From: JBDHHQ01 sp039586035 | GTDB taxonomy: Bacteria > Gemmatimonadota > Gemmatimonadetes > Longimicrobiales > Gaopeijiaceae | Length of the DNA stretch: 64,000 nt | Assembly (NCBI GenBank): GCA_039586035.1 | Contig: JBDHLD010000006.1 | Span: 44,940 to 108,939 of the forward strand | Direction: 5' to 3' | Part shown: piece after piece, positions 49,619 to 59,424 of the stretch | Numbering within the stretch: position 1 is the stretch's first letter | Layout of the letters: each line of letters starts with the position of its first letter | Notes under the pieces: generated by a model | What the model was told of the DNA's origin: nothing | The model's input: only the letters and a program-made list of their open reading frames with translations | Database searches by the model: none | Program-made: the position numbers and the translations under genes

Positions 49619-49842
49619 GAGCCTGGAGCGTGTCGAGTCACCCGCTCCTCCACCAAACGGTGCGGCGACAAGGAGGCGGGAGATGTCGGCAGGGAGGATG
49701 GAGACAGACCCGGCGGCCGCACGACCACAGCGAGCGGACCCGCGTACGGCCGAGCAGCCGAGGGCGCCGGACGTCGCGGACGCCCAGGACCCCCGCCCCG
49801 AGGCAGGGGCGATCATGGGGGTAGCCGCTGCGCCCTGGGCGC

Positions 49843-51276
<1,434 letters not shown>

Positions 51277-51458
51277 CTCGTCTACGCACTTCGCTCCCGC
51301 AGAGACTCTGGTGCGAGCTCGGCGGGGCGGCGCGTGAGTTCTGGGGTGTGGAGGCCTACGGGCAGCCTCGTGCGACCCGGACCCCCAGCCTGGTCATGGG
51401 AAGAGCCGCGCCCGTCGAATCCGCTGAGGTGATAGGGCATCTCGGCTCATTATGGGCA

Positions 51459-51487
51459 ACAATACCCCACGTACGAGGGGAAACCAA
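51459..51487 (-). promoter_or_regulatory. promoter with an operator-like near-palindrome in its spacer, upstream of the NtrC-type gene
   Basis: On the minus strand TTGGTT (51487-51482), a 17-base spacer, and TATTGT (51464-51459). The spacer holds CCCCACGTACGAGGGG (plus-strand, 51465-51480), which is palindromic in seven of eight pairs. It lies 183 bases upstream of the NtrC-family start. The remaining part of the 369-base gap (51277-51645) shows no gene. Confidence 0.5.
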
Positions 51488-51645
51488 GGAATGGGGGTTG
51501 TCCGCGGCCTTGGCGGCCCACTCCTCCAGGCGTCGCCTCGGTCGCCGTGCGCCACGGGATTGCCCAGGCATCGTTGTCGAGAATCGGTCGCGCCGGCGAG
51601 GTGGGCTGAACCGCCTGCCCCGCAAGCGCGCATTGGCGATCGAGC

Positions 51646-52662
51646 TCAACCCACTGCGACGCGCCACCTGTCTCCGTCCAGGGCGTCGAGCGTCACGTCC
51701 ACGTCGAGGAACCGGCGAATCACCTCGGCGTTCGTCTCCGTGTGGGCCGTGGGCTTGACCGTAGTGAAGGCGCCACCACCCGCCAGGGCCAGCGGCAGAA
51801 GAAGCTGATCGGCCAGGTGGGGGCCTGCGCCCACGTACGCTGCCTCCCAACGCCGAGCCTGTTCCGCGGCTGTGCGAGCGACGTCTTCCGCGGGGACCCC
51901 CCGTTCGCCGAATCCGGTGAAAAGCCCGGTAACCTCTTCGCATATGACCTCGACCAGAACCGCATTACCGGGGCCCACCGGATCGTCGACCTCGATCAAC
52001 GCGCGGGCCTCCGGCCCGATGGTGAGGAGCGCAGCCACGGTGTCCAGCTCGCGCTCTCCGATGTGCCTGGGCAGCGCCGAGATCAGTGCCCGGGCCCGGC
52101 GCGCGACGACTGCGCCACGAGCCGGAAGATCGAGAGGGCGCAACGCGCCCGTGGGTCGCACTCGCGTCCGGAAGCGCCCACCGCCCGCAGGATAGAATCC
52201 AGGGCGTTCCAAGACGAGGTCGAGGCCGGCACCCATCCGGCGGAGCAGGGGGGCGAGGGTCCGCTCCATGAAGTCGAACGGAGGGGCAAACGGGTTGTGG
52301 GTTCCTCCCTCCAGAACGACCTCCGAGGGGCCGGAGGCAACGAGCAAGGGAGGAAGGATGGTCTGCAAAACCAGCGTCGCGCTCCCAGCGCCGCCGGTGG
52401 TGAACCGGTACGGTCCCGGTCGGATGCTCCGCGGACGGAACGTCACGTCGCGAGAGCGTAACTTCACTCCCTCGAGCTCGGCGCCTGCCACCTGGGCTGC
52501 CGCCAAGACCGCGGTGAGGTGCTGTCGAGCGAGACCCGGCTTCGCTCGGCCCGCCCGCACGTTGCGCAAGCGAAACGGCTGTCCTGTGACCGCCGAGAGG
52601 GCGAGCGCGGTCCGCAGAATCTGCCCTCCGCCCTCTCCCATGGATCCATCGAGTTCCAACAT
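51646..52662 (-). CDS. rtcA: RNA 3'-terminal phosphate cyclase
   Basis: 338 residues from the ATG at 52660-52662. LDGSMGEGGGQILRTALALSAVTG, NVRAGRAKPGLARQHL, GGTHNPFAPPFDFME and THTETNAEVI are RtcA blocks; the catalytic His that is adenylated is in the final motif. It converts RNA 3'-phosphate to 2',3'-cyclic phosphate with ATP, in RNA repair. No rtcB is in the window. It lies directly beside an NtrC-type activator, but that carries a receiver, unlike RtcR, so it is not an ordinary rtcR-rtcBA unit. Confidence 0.92.
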   Translation of the reverse strand: MLELDGSMGEGGGQILRTALALSAVTGQPFRLRNVRAGRAKPGLARQHLTAVLAAAQVAGAELEGVKLRSRDVTFRPRSIRPGPYRFTTGGAGSATLVLQTILPPLLVASGPSEVVLEGGTHNPFAPPFDFMERTLAPLLRRMGAGLDLVLERPGFYPAGGGRFRTRVRPTGALRPLDLPARGAVVARRARALISALPRHIGERELDTVAALLTIGPEARALIEVDDPVGPGNAVLVEVICEEVTGLFTGFGERGVPAEDVARTAAEQARRWEAAYVGAGPHLADQLLLPLALAGGGAFTTVKPTAHTETNAEVIRRFLDVDVTLDALDGDRWRVAVG

Positions 52663-52750
52663 GGCCAGGTGCTCCGGTCTACCCCCTGGACCGCTGCGTG
52701 AGCCGACGGCACGCAGAGTCCAGGAACGCGATTGCCATACCAATCTCCAA

Positions 52751-52766
52751 GGGCACGTGCCTTGCT
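52751..52766 (+). promoter_or_regulatory. sigma54-type (-24/-12) promoter of the DUF77 gene
   Basis: GGGCACG-TGCC-TTGCT matches 11 of 12 fixed positions of TGGCACG-N4-TTGCW, with GG (52752-52753) and GC (52764-52765) 10 bases apart. Expected transcript start near 52777, 46 bases before the ATG at 52823. Confidence 0.75.
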
Positions 52767-52822
52767 CGACGACCGGATGGAGTTGAGCGATTCGTCATAC
52801 GTCTCCTTGGCCGGAGGTTCCC

Positions 52823-53128
52823 ATGCTCTTCAGCGTTTCGATGTTCCCGATCGGGTCCGGCGACAGCCTTTCCCATCCCGTGGCCGAGGTCATCGACGAG
52901 ATCGACAGGGCCGGTCTGACCTATCAAGTGTCGGCGATGGACACGATCATCGAGGGCGAATGGAAGGACGTGATGCCCGTCATACGTACTGCACACCGGC
53001 ACCTGACGGAAAGACATGATCGCGTCTACATGACCATCACCGTCGACGATCACGAGAGCGCTGAATCCCGGCTGACCGGAGCCGTCGCGGACGTGGAGGA
53101 GGAGTTGGGACGGCCCGTACCGCACTAG
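52823..53128 (+). CDS. DUF77 / thiamine-binding (YkoF/MTH1187-like) protein
   Basis: A 101-residue protein (MLFSVSMFPIGSGDSLSHPVAEVIDEIDRAGLTYQVSAMDTIIEGEWKDVMPVI, then RVYMTITVDDHESAE) matching the MTH1187/YkoF ferredoxin-like fold, members of which bind thiamine or its parts. Good ribosome site CCGGAGGTTCCC. A sigma54-type promoter lies upstream, so it is probably induced with other stress genes in this region. Thiamine binding is only inferred from the family. Confidence 0.85.
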   Translation: MLFSVSMFPIGSGDSLSHPVAEVIDEIDRAGLTYQVSAMDTIIEGEWKDVMPVIRTAHRHLTERHDRVYMTITVDDHESAESRLTGAVADVEEELGRPVPH

Positions 53129-53389
53129 CGCCAGCACTTGACCCGTCCGCCGGATCGACCTGGAGGTGTTCGGGACGGGTCAGGATGTCCCAGTGGACGA
53201 ACCGCCGCCGCACTGTCCGATCGATCCTCCGTGAAGGTCGGAGCGGTCGAAGGAGCCTGCAACGGCAGGGACCGGCCGGACGGCCGGTGTGGATCTGGGG
53301 CTGCAGGTCCCCGGCGCATCCTTCTTGCACAGCAGAGCCATCGCCCCGATGCGCGGGCAGCGTGGAAACCCCGGCGGGAGGCGAGACCG

Positions 53390-53935
53390 ATGACGCACGT
53401 TAGCGAGATCATGACATCCGACGTGGCCACCCTCACGCCGGAAATGACACTGCGGGAGGCGCTCGAGGCCCTACGAGCGCGGACCGTCGGAGGCGCTCCC
53501 GTCCTGCAGGGCGCAGACGTCGTGGGGGTGTTGTCCATGGCCGACCTGCTCGAGCTGCAAGCGACGCGCCCGGCCGTTCCGGCCTTCAGGGAGGACCAGG
53601 CGGAGTGGAGCGATTGGGGAGAGCCCGAGCCTTGGAAGGAGGGAGAATCGCCGCCTCAGTTCTTCCTCGACTTCTGGACCGATGCAGGCGCAGACACGAG
53701 CGAGAGGATCGGGAGGATCGAAGGGCCCGAGTGGGATTTCCTGGCCGACTATACCGTCGGTGAGGTGATGAGCCGGAAGCTGCTGCATGTGAGGCCGGAG
53801 GATGACGTGCGGATTGCCGCCCGTCGCATGACAGACGCCGGTGTCCACCGGGTGCTCGTCCTCGACGGTGGTCGCCTCGTTGGCGTGCTTTCGGCCAGCG
53901 ACGTCGTGGCAGGCGTGGCCGAGGGCATGCTGTAA
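53390..53935 (+). CDS. CBS-domain protein
   Basis: A 181-residue protein with two CBS domains: MTHVSEIMTSDVATLTPEMTLREALEALRARTVGGAPVL at the start and YTVGEVMSRKLLHVRPEDDVRIAARRMTDAGVHRVLVLDGGRLVGVLSASDVV at the end. They are separated by an acidic, Trp-rich loop (EDQAEWSDWGEPEPWKEGE), which is unusual. CBS pairs bind adenine nucleotides and sense energy status. Ribosome site GGGAGGCGAGACCG selects the ATG at 53390. The preceding 260-base gap holds no gene that I can support. Confidence 0.85.
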   Translation: MTHVSEIMTSDVATLTPEMTLREALEALRARTVGGAPVLQGADVVGVLSMADLLELQATRPAVPAFREDQAEWSDWGEPEPWKEGESPPQFFLDFWTDAGADTSERIGRIEGPEWDFLADYTVGEVMSRKLLHVRPEDDVRIAARRMTDAGVHRVLVLDGGRLVGVLSASDVVAGVAEGML

Positions 53936-54028
53936 GGGGACTCAGAGTCGGCTGCAGTCAAGCACCATCGAGGAGGCGAAGCACGGGACTCGTCCACACC
54001 CCGCCGCCTCCGCGGAAGGAGGAGGATC

Positions 54029-54451
54029 ATGTCGGCAGGACGGATCTGCACCCGTGTCACCTATACGGCCTCTCGCGCAGAGCGCGCGCGGGACGCGGCG
54101 GTGCGAATGCAAGACCACGGGATCGGGACGCTCGCGGTCGTGGATCGTGACAACCGGCCCGTCGGGATCGTGACGGATCGGGACTTGGCCATCCGCTGCG
54201 TGGCGGGCGGCTTGGATCCAGAACGGACCTCGCTGGACGAGATCATGTCGTCGCCGGTCTGCTCCGTCGCAGAGGACACCCCCATCGAGTCCGCGCTGGC
54301 CACGATGGCCGCTGCCGAGGTGAGGCGGGCGGTCGTGATCGACGTGGAAGGGAGTCTGGTGGGGATTCTGGCCCTGGACGACATTCTGGAGTTGCTCATC
54401 GAGGAGACCCAGTCGATTGGCGCCCTGTTGAGGGCACAGGCACCCGTGTAG
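54029..54451 (+). CDS. CBS-domain protein, short two-repeat type
   Basis: A 140-residue protein made of a CBS pair: VTYTASRAERARDAAVRMQDHGIGTLAVVDRDNRPVGIVTDRDLAIRCVAGG and EIMSSPVCSVAEDTPIESALATMAAAEVRRAVVIDVEGSLVGILALDDIL. Such stand-alone pairs often occur with Usp and phosphoribosyltransferase genes. Strong ribosome site AAGGAGGAGGATC. It is 17 bases before the phosphoribosyltransferase gene and probably co-transcribed with it. Confidence 0.87.
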   Translation: MSAGRICTRVTYTASRAERARDAAVRMQDHGIGTLAVVDRDNRPVGIVTDRDLAIRCVAGGLDPERTSLDEIMSSPVCSVAEDTPIESALATMAAAEVRRAVVIDVEGSLVGILALDDILELLIEETQSIGALLRAQAPV

Positions 54452-54468
54452 CGTCGGGCAGCAGAGAC

Positions 54469-55212
54469 GTGTCGTTCGAGCCGAGGTGGCAGACGGTGCC
54501 GCAAAACGACAAGGGGCCTGGTTGGGAGCGCTATCAGGACCGCACGGAAGCCGGGCAGAGTCTGGCTAGCCTGCTGAAGGAGCGGCTGGACCTGGGAGAC
54601 GCTCTCGTGCTGGCTCTTCCCAGAGGCGGCGTTCCGGTGGCCTTCGAGATCGCCCTTTCCTTCGCCGTTCCGCTGGACGTCGTCGTCGTCCGGAAGCTGG
54701 GTGTGCCGGTGCAGCCAGAGCTCGCCATGGGCGCGGTGGCGACCGGAGGAGTGCGATTCTTGAACGACGAGGTCATCCACATGGCGCGCATCCCGGACGA
54801 CGTCATCGAGGAGGTGACCCTGCGCGAGGTGGATGAGGTGGCCCGTAGGGAACGGGCGTACCGGGGCGATGCTCCAGCCCTCGCGGTCCGAGGTCGCACC
54901 GTCGTCCTCGTGGATGACGGAGTGGCTACAGGCTCGACGATGCTGGCGGCTATCCAGGCGGTTCGGCAGATGGGAGCGCGGCGGGTGATCGTCGCGTGTC
55001 CAGTCGCCAGTCCCGAGATCGTGGCACGGCTGGAGGCGGATGCCGACGAGGTGGTGTGTCCCTTGACGCCCCGGGACCTCTGGGCGATCGGCTACTGGTA
55101 TGACGACTTCGAGCAGCTGACGGACGCGGACGTGAGGTCGTTCCTCGAGCGGGCACGAGCGATTCGAGGGTCGTGCGCCGACTCGACCGGGAGTGCGCCG
55201 GATGTGGATTGA
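54469..55212 (+). CDS. phosphoribosyltransferase-domain protein
   Basis: A 247-residue type I PRTase with the PRPP-binding loop VVLVDDGVATGSTM, LALPRGGVPVAFEIA and VVRKLGVPVQPELAMGAVA near the N-terminus. This subfamily (often next to, or fused with, dienelactone-hydrolase-like proteins) has no known substrate. A GTG start at 54469 follows the CBS gene by 17 bases. The PRPP-synthase-like gene 106 bases downstream suggests local PRPP use. C-terminal residues (ESTGSAPDVD-like) form a short disordered tail. Confidence 0.85.
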   Translation: MSFEPRWQTVPQNDKGPGWERYQDRTEAGQSLASLLKERLDLGDALVLALPRGGVPVAFEIALSFAVPLDVVVVRKLGVPVQPELAMGAVATGGVRFLNDEVIHMARIPDDVIEEVTLREVDEVARRERAYRGDAPALAVRGRTVVLVDDGVATGSTMLAAIQAVRQMGARRVIVACPVASPEIVARLEADADEVVCPLTPRDLWAIGYWYDDFEQLTDADVRSFLERARAIRGSCADSTGSAPDVD

Positions 55213-55317
55213 TCCGGGCCTCGCCCGACGCTTCCGGCATCGTCCGCGGACGTTTGGCTGGGGCGGAGGTGGCCCGACGTCGTTGAGCGTGCTCAAAGGC
55301 GCACGGGGAGCGGCCTG

Positions 55318-56304
55318 ATGCCGAGCGACGACCTGCTGCTCTTCGCGCTGGGCGCGAGTGGGCCCTTCGGCGAGAGGGTCGCCGAGGGACTCGGGACCCG
55401 GCTAGCGAAGCACGAGGAGCGGGAGTTCGAGGACGGTCATCACAAGGCTCGGAGCCTGATCAACGTACGAGGGCGGGACGTATACGTGCTCCACAGCCTC
55501 CACGGTGATGACGATCAGTCCGTCAACGACAAGCTGTGCCGACTGTTGTTCTTCCTGGGCTCGATCCGCGACGCGTCGGCGGCGACGCTGACCGCAGTGG
55601 TGCCCTTTCTCTGTTACTCCCGCAAAGACCGGAAGACCAAGCCGCGGGACCCGGTCACGACTCGGTACGTGGCGGCAATGTTCGAGGCAATGGGCGTCGA
55701 CTGCGTGGTCACGCTCGACGTCCACAACCCGGCGGCGTTCCAGAACGCGTTTCGTTGCAGGACAGAGCACCTCGAGGCCCGCAACCTCTTCGTGGAGTAT
55801 CTGGCCCCGCTGCTGGGAGAGACCCCGGTCGTCGTCGTATCGCCCGATGTCGGCGGTACCAAGCGCGCCGAGGCGCTTCGCAGGTCCCTGGCGGCGCGTC
55901 TGAGTCGGTCGGTGGTCGGGGCCCACGTGGAGAAATACCGGAGTCAGGACCTGGTCAGCGGCGAAGCGCTCGTGGGAGACGTGGCGGGTCGGACGGCGAT
56001 CCTGATCGACGACATGATCACCAGCGGTGGCACGGTCGTGCGAGCGGCGCGAGCATGTCGGGCAGCCGGCGCTCGCGAAGTCTGGGCGGCCGCATCGCAC
56101 GGCGTCTTCACGGTGGAGGCCGGAGAGGCCTTGGCCGATGGGGCCATCGACCGGTTGATCACGCTGGACACGATTCCCCCGGACCGGCTGGGAACCGGCG
56201 CAGCTCGCTCGAAGCTGGTGCAACTCGATGCCACGAAGCTGTTGGCCGACGCGATTCAAGCGATGCATGAGGGGGGCTCGATCGTCGAGCTGCTCGGTCC
56301 CTAG
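55318..56304 (+). CDS. ribose-phosphate pyrophosphokinase-like protein
   Basis: A 328-residue Prs-family protein: VPFLCYSRKDRKTKPRDPVTTRYVAAMFEAMGVD, TLDVHNPAAFQNAF, VVVSPDVGGTKRAEAL and the PRPP loop AILIDDMITSGGTVV. Genuine Prs makes PRPP from ribose 5-phosphate and ATP. It differs from housekeeping Prs in several positions (for instance RKTKPRDPVT in place of RK-rich AREPI-type loop), so it may be a specialised paralogue acting with the neighbouring phosphoribosyltransferase. It converges with the next gene over a 4-base overlap. Confidence 0.85.
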   Translation: MPSDDLLLFALGASGPFGERVAEGLGTRLAKHEEREFEDGHHKARSLINVRGRDVYVLHSLHGDDDQSVNDKLCRLLFFLGSIRDASAATLTAVVPFLCYSRKDRKTKPRDPVTTRYVAAMFEAMGVDCVVTLDVHNPAAFQNAFRCRTEHLEARNLFVEYLAPLLGETPVVVVSPDVGGTKRAEALRRSLAARLSRSVVGAHVEKYRSQDLVSGEALVGDVAGRTAILIDDMITSGGTVVRAARACRAAGAREVWAAASHGVFTVEAGEALADGAIDRLITLDTIPPDRLGTGAARSKLVQLDATKLLADAIQAMHEGGSIVELLGP

Positions 56305-57323
56305 GCCGTGCGCTCGGCTGGCGCTCCGCCCGGGTCCACGGCCCGGATGTACCATTCGGCCCGGGCACGCCATCCGTCGGCTCGATCGATCCCGGCCTCG
56401 CGCAGGTGCCAGATGGCGATCTTGGCGCGCCGGAGGCTCCGCAGTCTCCGGTAGAAGCGCAGCAGACCCGAGGGCGGATCGTCGCCCGTCACCTCCCGAT
56501 ATCGATCGAAGAACCAGAGTCCCACCTCAGGGGCGCCGAGCCGATCGCACTCCAGCGCGAGGAAGCTCAGCTCGTCGGCCGGATCGAGGACTCGGAGATC
56601 CCGGCTGAACTCGAGGCAGTCGATGATCGCCGGAGGCTCCGTCAGGCAGATGTGCTCAGGGCGCAAGTCCCCGTGGCCCTCGACCACCCGGCCCTCTCGC
56701 ACGCGCGTGTCCAGGACTCCCGACGCCTCGTCCAGATATCGAAACTGCGTACCCGCGACGCGGCGCACCGCGTCTACCGAAACCCGGTAGACGGGCCTTA
56801 CCAGCTCGTCGAGGTCCGCCTGAACCCCCGCCCACAGGTGCCCACGGTAGCCTTCACCATCGACGGAAGCCGGGATGGCCCCTTGATAGAAGCGGGCCAA
56901 CTTCATTGCCACGGGCTCGACATCGGACGGCCGTACGATTCCATGTGCGATGACCCGGTCCAGCATGCGCCCGGCCGGCAGGCGGACCATCTTCACCAGC
57001 CAGTCGACGACACCGCCCGATCCGTCCAGCTCGAGCTCACCGCCTTCGTCCACGGTCAGCGGAACGACCTCGAGGTAGACCTCGCGTGCCAGGCGCCGAT
57101 TCAGCCGCAACTCCCGCTGACAGCTTCTATGACGAAGCTCCATCCGGCTGAAGTCGAGCACGTCGTATCGGATCGGCTTCTTCAACTTGTAGGCGAACCG
57201 GTCGGTCAGGAACACCCACGACATGTGCGTCTCGACGGCGTGCACGCGCGGGGGGCGCTCGGGGTAGCTGTCCGGGCTCCGGAGGAACCGGACCTTGGCG
57301 GCGAGCGGCGGTTGCGCGGTCAC
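56301..57323 (-). CDS. COG2187-type aminoglycoside-phosphotransferase-like protein, single domain
   Basis: The GTG at 57321-57323 overlaps the stop of the PEBP gene (GTGA) and gives 340 residues. HMSWVFLTDRFAYKLKKPIRYDVLDFS holds the kinase-fold Lys; EGHGDLRPEHICLTEPPAIIDCLEFS holds the catalytic Asp and metal-binding Asp of the APH fold. Proteins of COG2187 often have a C-terminal AAA kinase domain; here it is absent. A second, closely similar gene begins at 63354. Substrate unknown; aminoglycoside resistance is not implied. Confidence 0.82.
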   Translation of the reverse strand: MTAQPPLAAKVRFLRSPDSYPERPPRVHAVETHMSWVFLTDRFAYKLKKPIRYDVLDFSRMELRHRSCQRELRLNRRLAREVYLEVVPLTVDEGGELELDGSGGVVDWLVKMVRLPAGRMLDRVIAHGIVRPSDVEPVAMKLARFYQGAIPASVDGEGYRGHLWAGVQADLDELVRPVYRVSVDAVRRVAGTQFRYLDEASGVLDTRVREGRVVEGHGDLRPEHICLTEPPAIIDCLEFSRDLRVLDPADELSFLALECDRLGAPEVGLWFFDRYREVTGDDPPSGLLRFYRRLRSLRRAKIAIWHLREAGIDRADGWRARAEWYIRAVDPGGAPAERTA

Positions 57324-57778
57324 GTCGACCGTGAGTAGTGACCCATCAGCGTGGCCTTGCCGAGGACGTGTCCCTCCATGGCTTCGGTCAGGCTTGCAGC
57401 CATCGCACCACGGGCAAGGTCCAACTCCGAATCCAGCGCGTACAGCTTGAAGAAGTACCGGTGCGTACCGCCGGGAGGGCAGGGACCCCCGTAGCCCGTC
57501 CGACCCCAACTGTTGGAGCCATGGGCGGCTTTGCCCGGCAACGACCCCGACCCGCCCTCCCGGATCTCCGAGGTCTCCGCCGGCAGGTTGAAGACGACCC
57601 AGTGCACCCAGACACCTCCAGGAGCGTCGGGATCGTCCATGATCAAGGCGAACGTCTCGGTCAGCTCCGGGGGGGTGAGCCACGCGATGGGCGGAGACAC
57701 GTCGTCTCCGTCACAGGCGTACCGGCGCGGTATCACCTCTCCGTCGTCGAAAGCGTCGCTCCTCAGTGTCAGTGTCAT
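57320..57778 (-). CDS. phosphatidylethanolamine-binding protein family (YbhB/YbcL)
   Basis: The ATG at 57776-57778 starts a 152-residue protein (MTLTLRSDAFDDGEVIPRRYACDGDDVSPPIAWL) with the PEBP motifs ALIMDDPDAPGGVWVHWVVFNLPAE, and GYGGPCPPGGTHRYFFKLYALD with the anion-pocket His. Cytoplasmic, with no signal peptide. The ligand is unknown; bacterial members occur near stress genes. It overlaps the following kinase-like gene. A good sigma54-type promoter lies about 100 bases upstream. Confidence 0.92.
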   Translation of the reverse strand: MTLTLRSDAFDDGEVIPRRYACDGDDVSPPIAWLTPPELTETFALIMDDPDAPGGVWVHWVVFNLPAETSEIREGGSGSLPGKAAHGSNSWGRTGYGGPCPPGGTHRYFFKLYALDSELDLARGAMAASLTEAMEGHVLGKATLMGHYSRST

Positions 57779-57873
57779 GAGACTGTGCTCCGGCTGATCC
57801 CTCCGCTTCCGCGGCCCGCCCGCGCATCCGTCGGGTCGACGCACCCGGGCCGCCGATCCGACCGGCCTGGACG

Positions 57874-57889
57874 CGCAAAAGGGGTGCCA
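57874..57889 (-). promoter_or_regulatory. sigma54-type (-24/-12) promoter of the PEBP operon
   Basis: On the minus strand TGGCACC-CCTT-TTGCG matches 10 of 12 fixed positions of TGGCACG-N4-TTGCW; GG (57888-57887) and GC (57876-57875) are 10 bases apart. Transcription should start near 57863, about 85 bases before the PEBP ATG. The 57779-58271 gap holds this, an inverted repeat and a weaker plus-strand site, and no convincing gene. Confidence 0.72.
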
Positions 57890-58045
57890 CCCCGAGGCGA
57901 TGCGGTCGTGAGGCGACACCGGGCGCACACATGGGTGCCTGGACAGTGTCGCGGATCAGTCGTCCCGCTCCCGACGTCGAGGCTCTGTCGACCGCGGTCC
58001 TCGAACAGGGCACACCCTGCTCTGCCAGGAAAGGTCGCTTCATCC

Positions 58046-58062
58046 CAATACGTGACATATTG
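58046..58062. promoter_or_regulatory. inverted repeat CAATA-N7-TATTG
   Basis: CAATA (58046-58050) and TATTG (58058-58062) flank CGTGACA in a GC-rich gap between the divergent PEBP and Usp genes. It could be a regulator site (its layout recalls CRP/FNR-family half-sites only vaguely) or part of an activator enhancer. Confidence 0.35.
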
Positions 58063-58155
58063 ACCCATCCGTGGCCAGGCGGTCCGGGTTGGCCAAGCTG
58101 TCGTCCATCCGCCCCGCTTCAGGTCGACGTGGGCACCGCAGGAGTCGGCCTCGTG

Positions 58156-58171
58156 CGGCACAACTGATGCG
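58156..58171 (+). promoter_or_regulatory. weaker sigma54-like promoter before the Usp gene
   Basis: CGGCACA-ACTG-ATGCG keeps the GG and GC elements 10 bases apart (58157-58158 and 58169-58170) and matches 8 of 12 fixed positions of the consensus. It lies 100 bases before the Usp start. Less convincing than the other four sites. Confidence 0.4.
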
Positions 58172-58271
58172 TCAGGTCGGAGAGGGGAACGTGTAGGTCC
58201 AGCAATGGGGTGGGAACTGTGCCAACGGGCGGGCTCGGGCGAGGTTAGCGGGCCGCCAGACGGGAGAGCAT

Positions 58272-59174
58272 ATGATGTCAAAGACGATCGTCGTACCACT
58301 CGACGGATCGGCCTTCGCTGAGGCCGCGCTGCCCATGGCGCTCGGGCTAGCCGAGCGGTTGCCCGCTCGCGTTCACCTCGTGACCGTGGAGGAGGAGATG
58401 CTGCCGGTCCCCGATGTCTTGCTCGAGGACGCGGCGCGACACTGGGCTGAGCATTACGTGTCCGACGTCATGGGTCGCATCCGGGGGCAGACCGGCGTCG
58501 AGGTCGAGAACACGGTGCGCAGCGGTCCCATCAGCGAGACGATCCACGGCGTGGCGCGGGAGCTGGACGCCGACTTCGTAGTCATGTCCACGCACGGCCG
58601 TGGGCCCTTCACCCGTGTTTGGCTGGGCAGCGTCGCCGACGGGGTGGTGCGAACGTCCGAGGTCCCGGTGCTGCTCGTGCGGCCGGACGGCCAGGAGCCA
58701 CCAGATCTGGGGAGCGACGTCGCGTTGAGTCACCTGCTGATCCCGTTGGACGGCTCGGACGTGGCGGAGAGCGCCCTGGAGCCGGCCCTCTCCGTCGGAC
58801 GGAATTGGGACGCCCGGTACACGCTGCTCCGCCTCGTACGGTTCCCCAACGAGGCCGTTTCGGCGTATCTGCCTGATACGACGAAGATGGTGGAGCAGAT
58901 CGTGCGCGAGGGGACCGCGGCGGCCGAGGCGTACCTGGCTGGGACGGTCGCCGGCCTTCGCGAGTCCGACCTGACAGTGGAGAGCAGAGTGGCAGTGGTG
59001 AACTCGGTAGGCCGAGGGATCATCCATCACGCCGATGAGCTGGGTGTGGACATGATCGTGCTGGCGAGCCACGGCCACGGCGGATTCAGACGCGCCGTCC
59101 TGGGCAGCGTGGCCGACAAGGTCGTCCGGGGGGCGGCGCAGCCGGTCCTGGTCGTCAGGGCAGCGCAGGACTGA
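58272..59174 (+). CDS. universal stress protein, tandem UspA domains
   Basis: A 300-residue protein with two UspA folds: KTIVVPLDGSAFAEAALPMALGL...VMSTHGRGPFTRVWLGSVADGVV and HLLIPLDGSDVAESALEPAL...IVLASHGHGGFRRAVLGSVADKVV. The G-x2-G-x9-G(S) ATP-binding patterns are present in both repeats. Usp proteins bind ATP and protect cells in starvation and oxidative stress. GGGAGAGCAT precedes the ATG. Divergent from the PEBP operon. Confidence 0.92.
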   Translation: MMSKTIVVPLDGSAFAEAALPMALGLAERLPARVHLVTVEEEMLPVPDVLLEDAARHWAEHYVSDVMGRIRGQTGVEVENTVRSGPISETIHGVARELDADFVVMSTHGRGPFTRVWLGSVADGVVRTSEVPVLLVRPDGQEPPDLGSDVALSHLLIPLDGSDVAESALEPALSVGRNWDARYTLLRLVRFPNEAVSAYLPDTTKMVEQIVREGTAAAEAYLAGTVAGLRESDLTVESRVAVVNSVGRGIIHHADELGVDMIVLASHGHGGFRRAVLGSVADKVVRGAAQPVLVVRAAQD

Positions 59175-59424
59175 ACGCCCCTGGACCGTACCGGATGCGG
59201 CGAACGGGACCGACCCGCACCCGAGTGGATCGCACCTGGGGTAGCAGGGGCACCCGGGCATTGATACGTTTCTATGGTCGCGCTCGATCCTGCCGCGGTT
59301 CGGACCCGCTGGTGGGCTGCGAACGTCGGCCGATGGCCGGCAGAACCTCCCTTGGCCGAGTGGCCCCGCTTGGGGCGCCTGCCCGTTCCCACGCGTCCCC
59401 CGGCCTCTTCGGGATCTCGTCATC

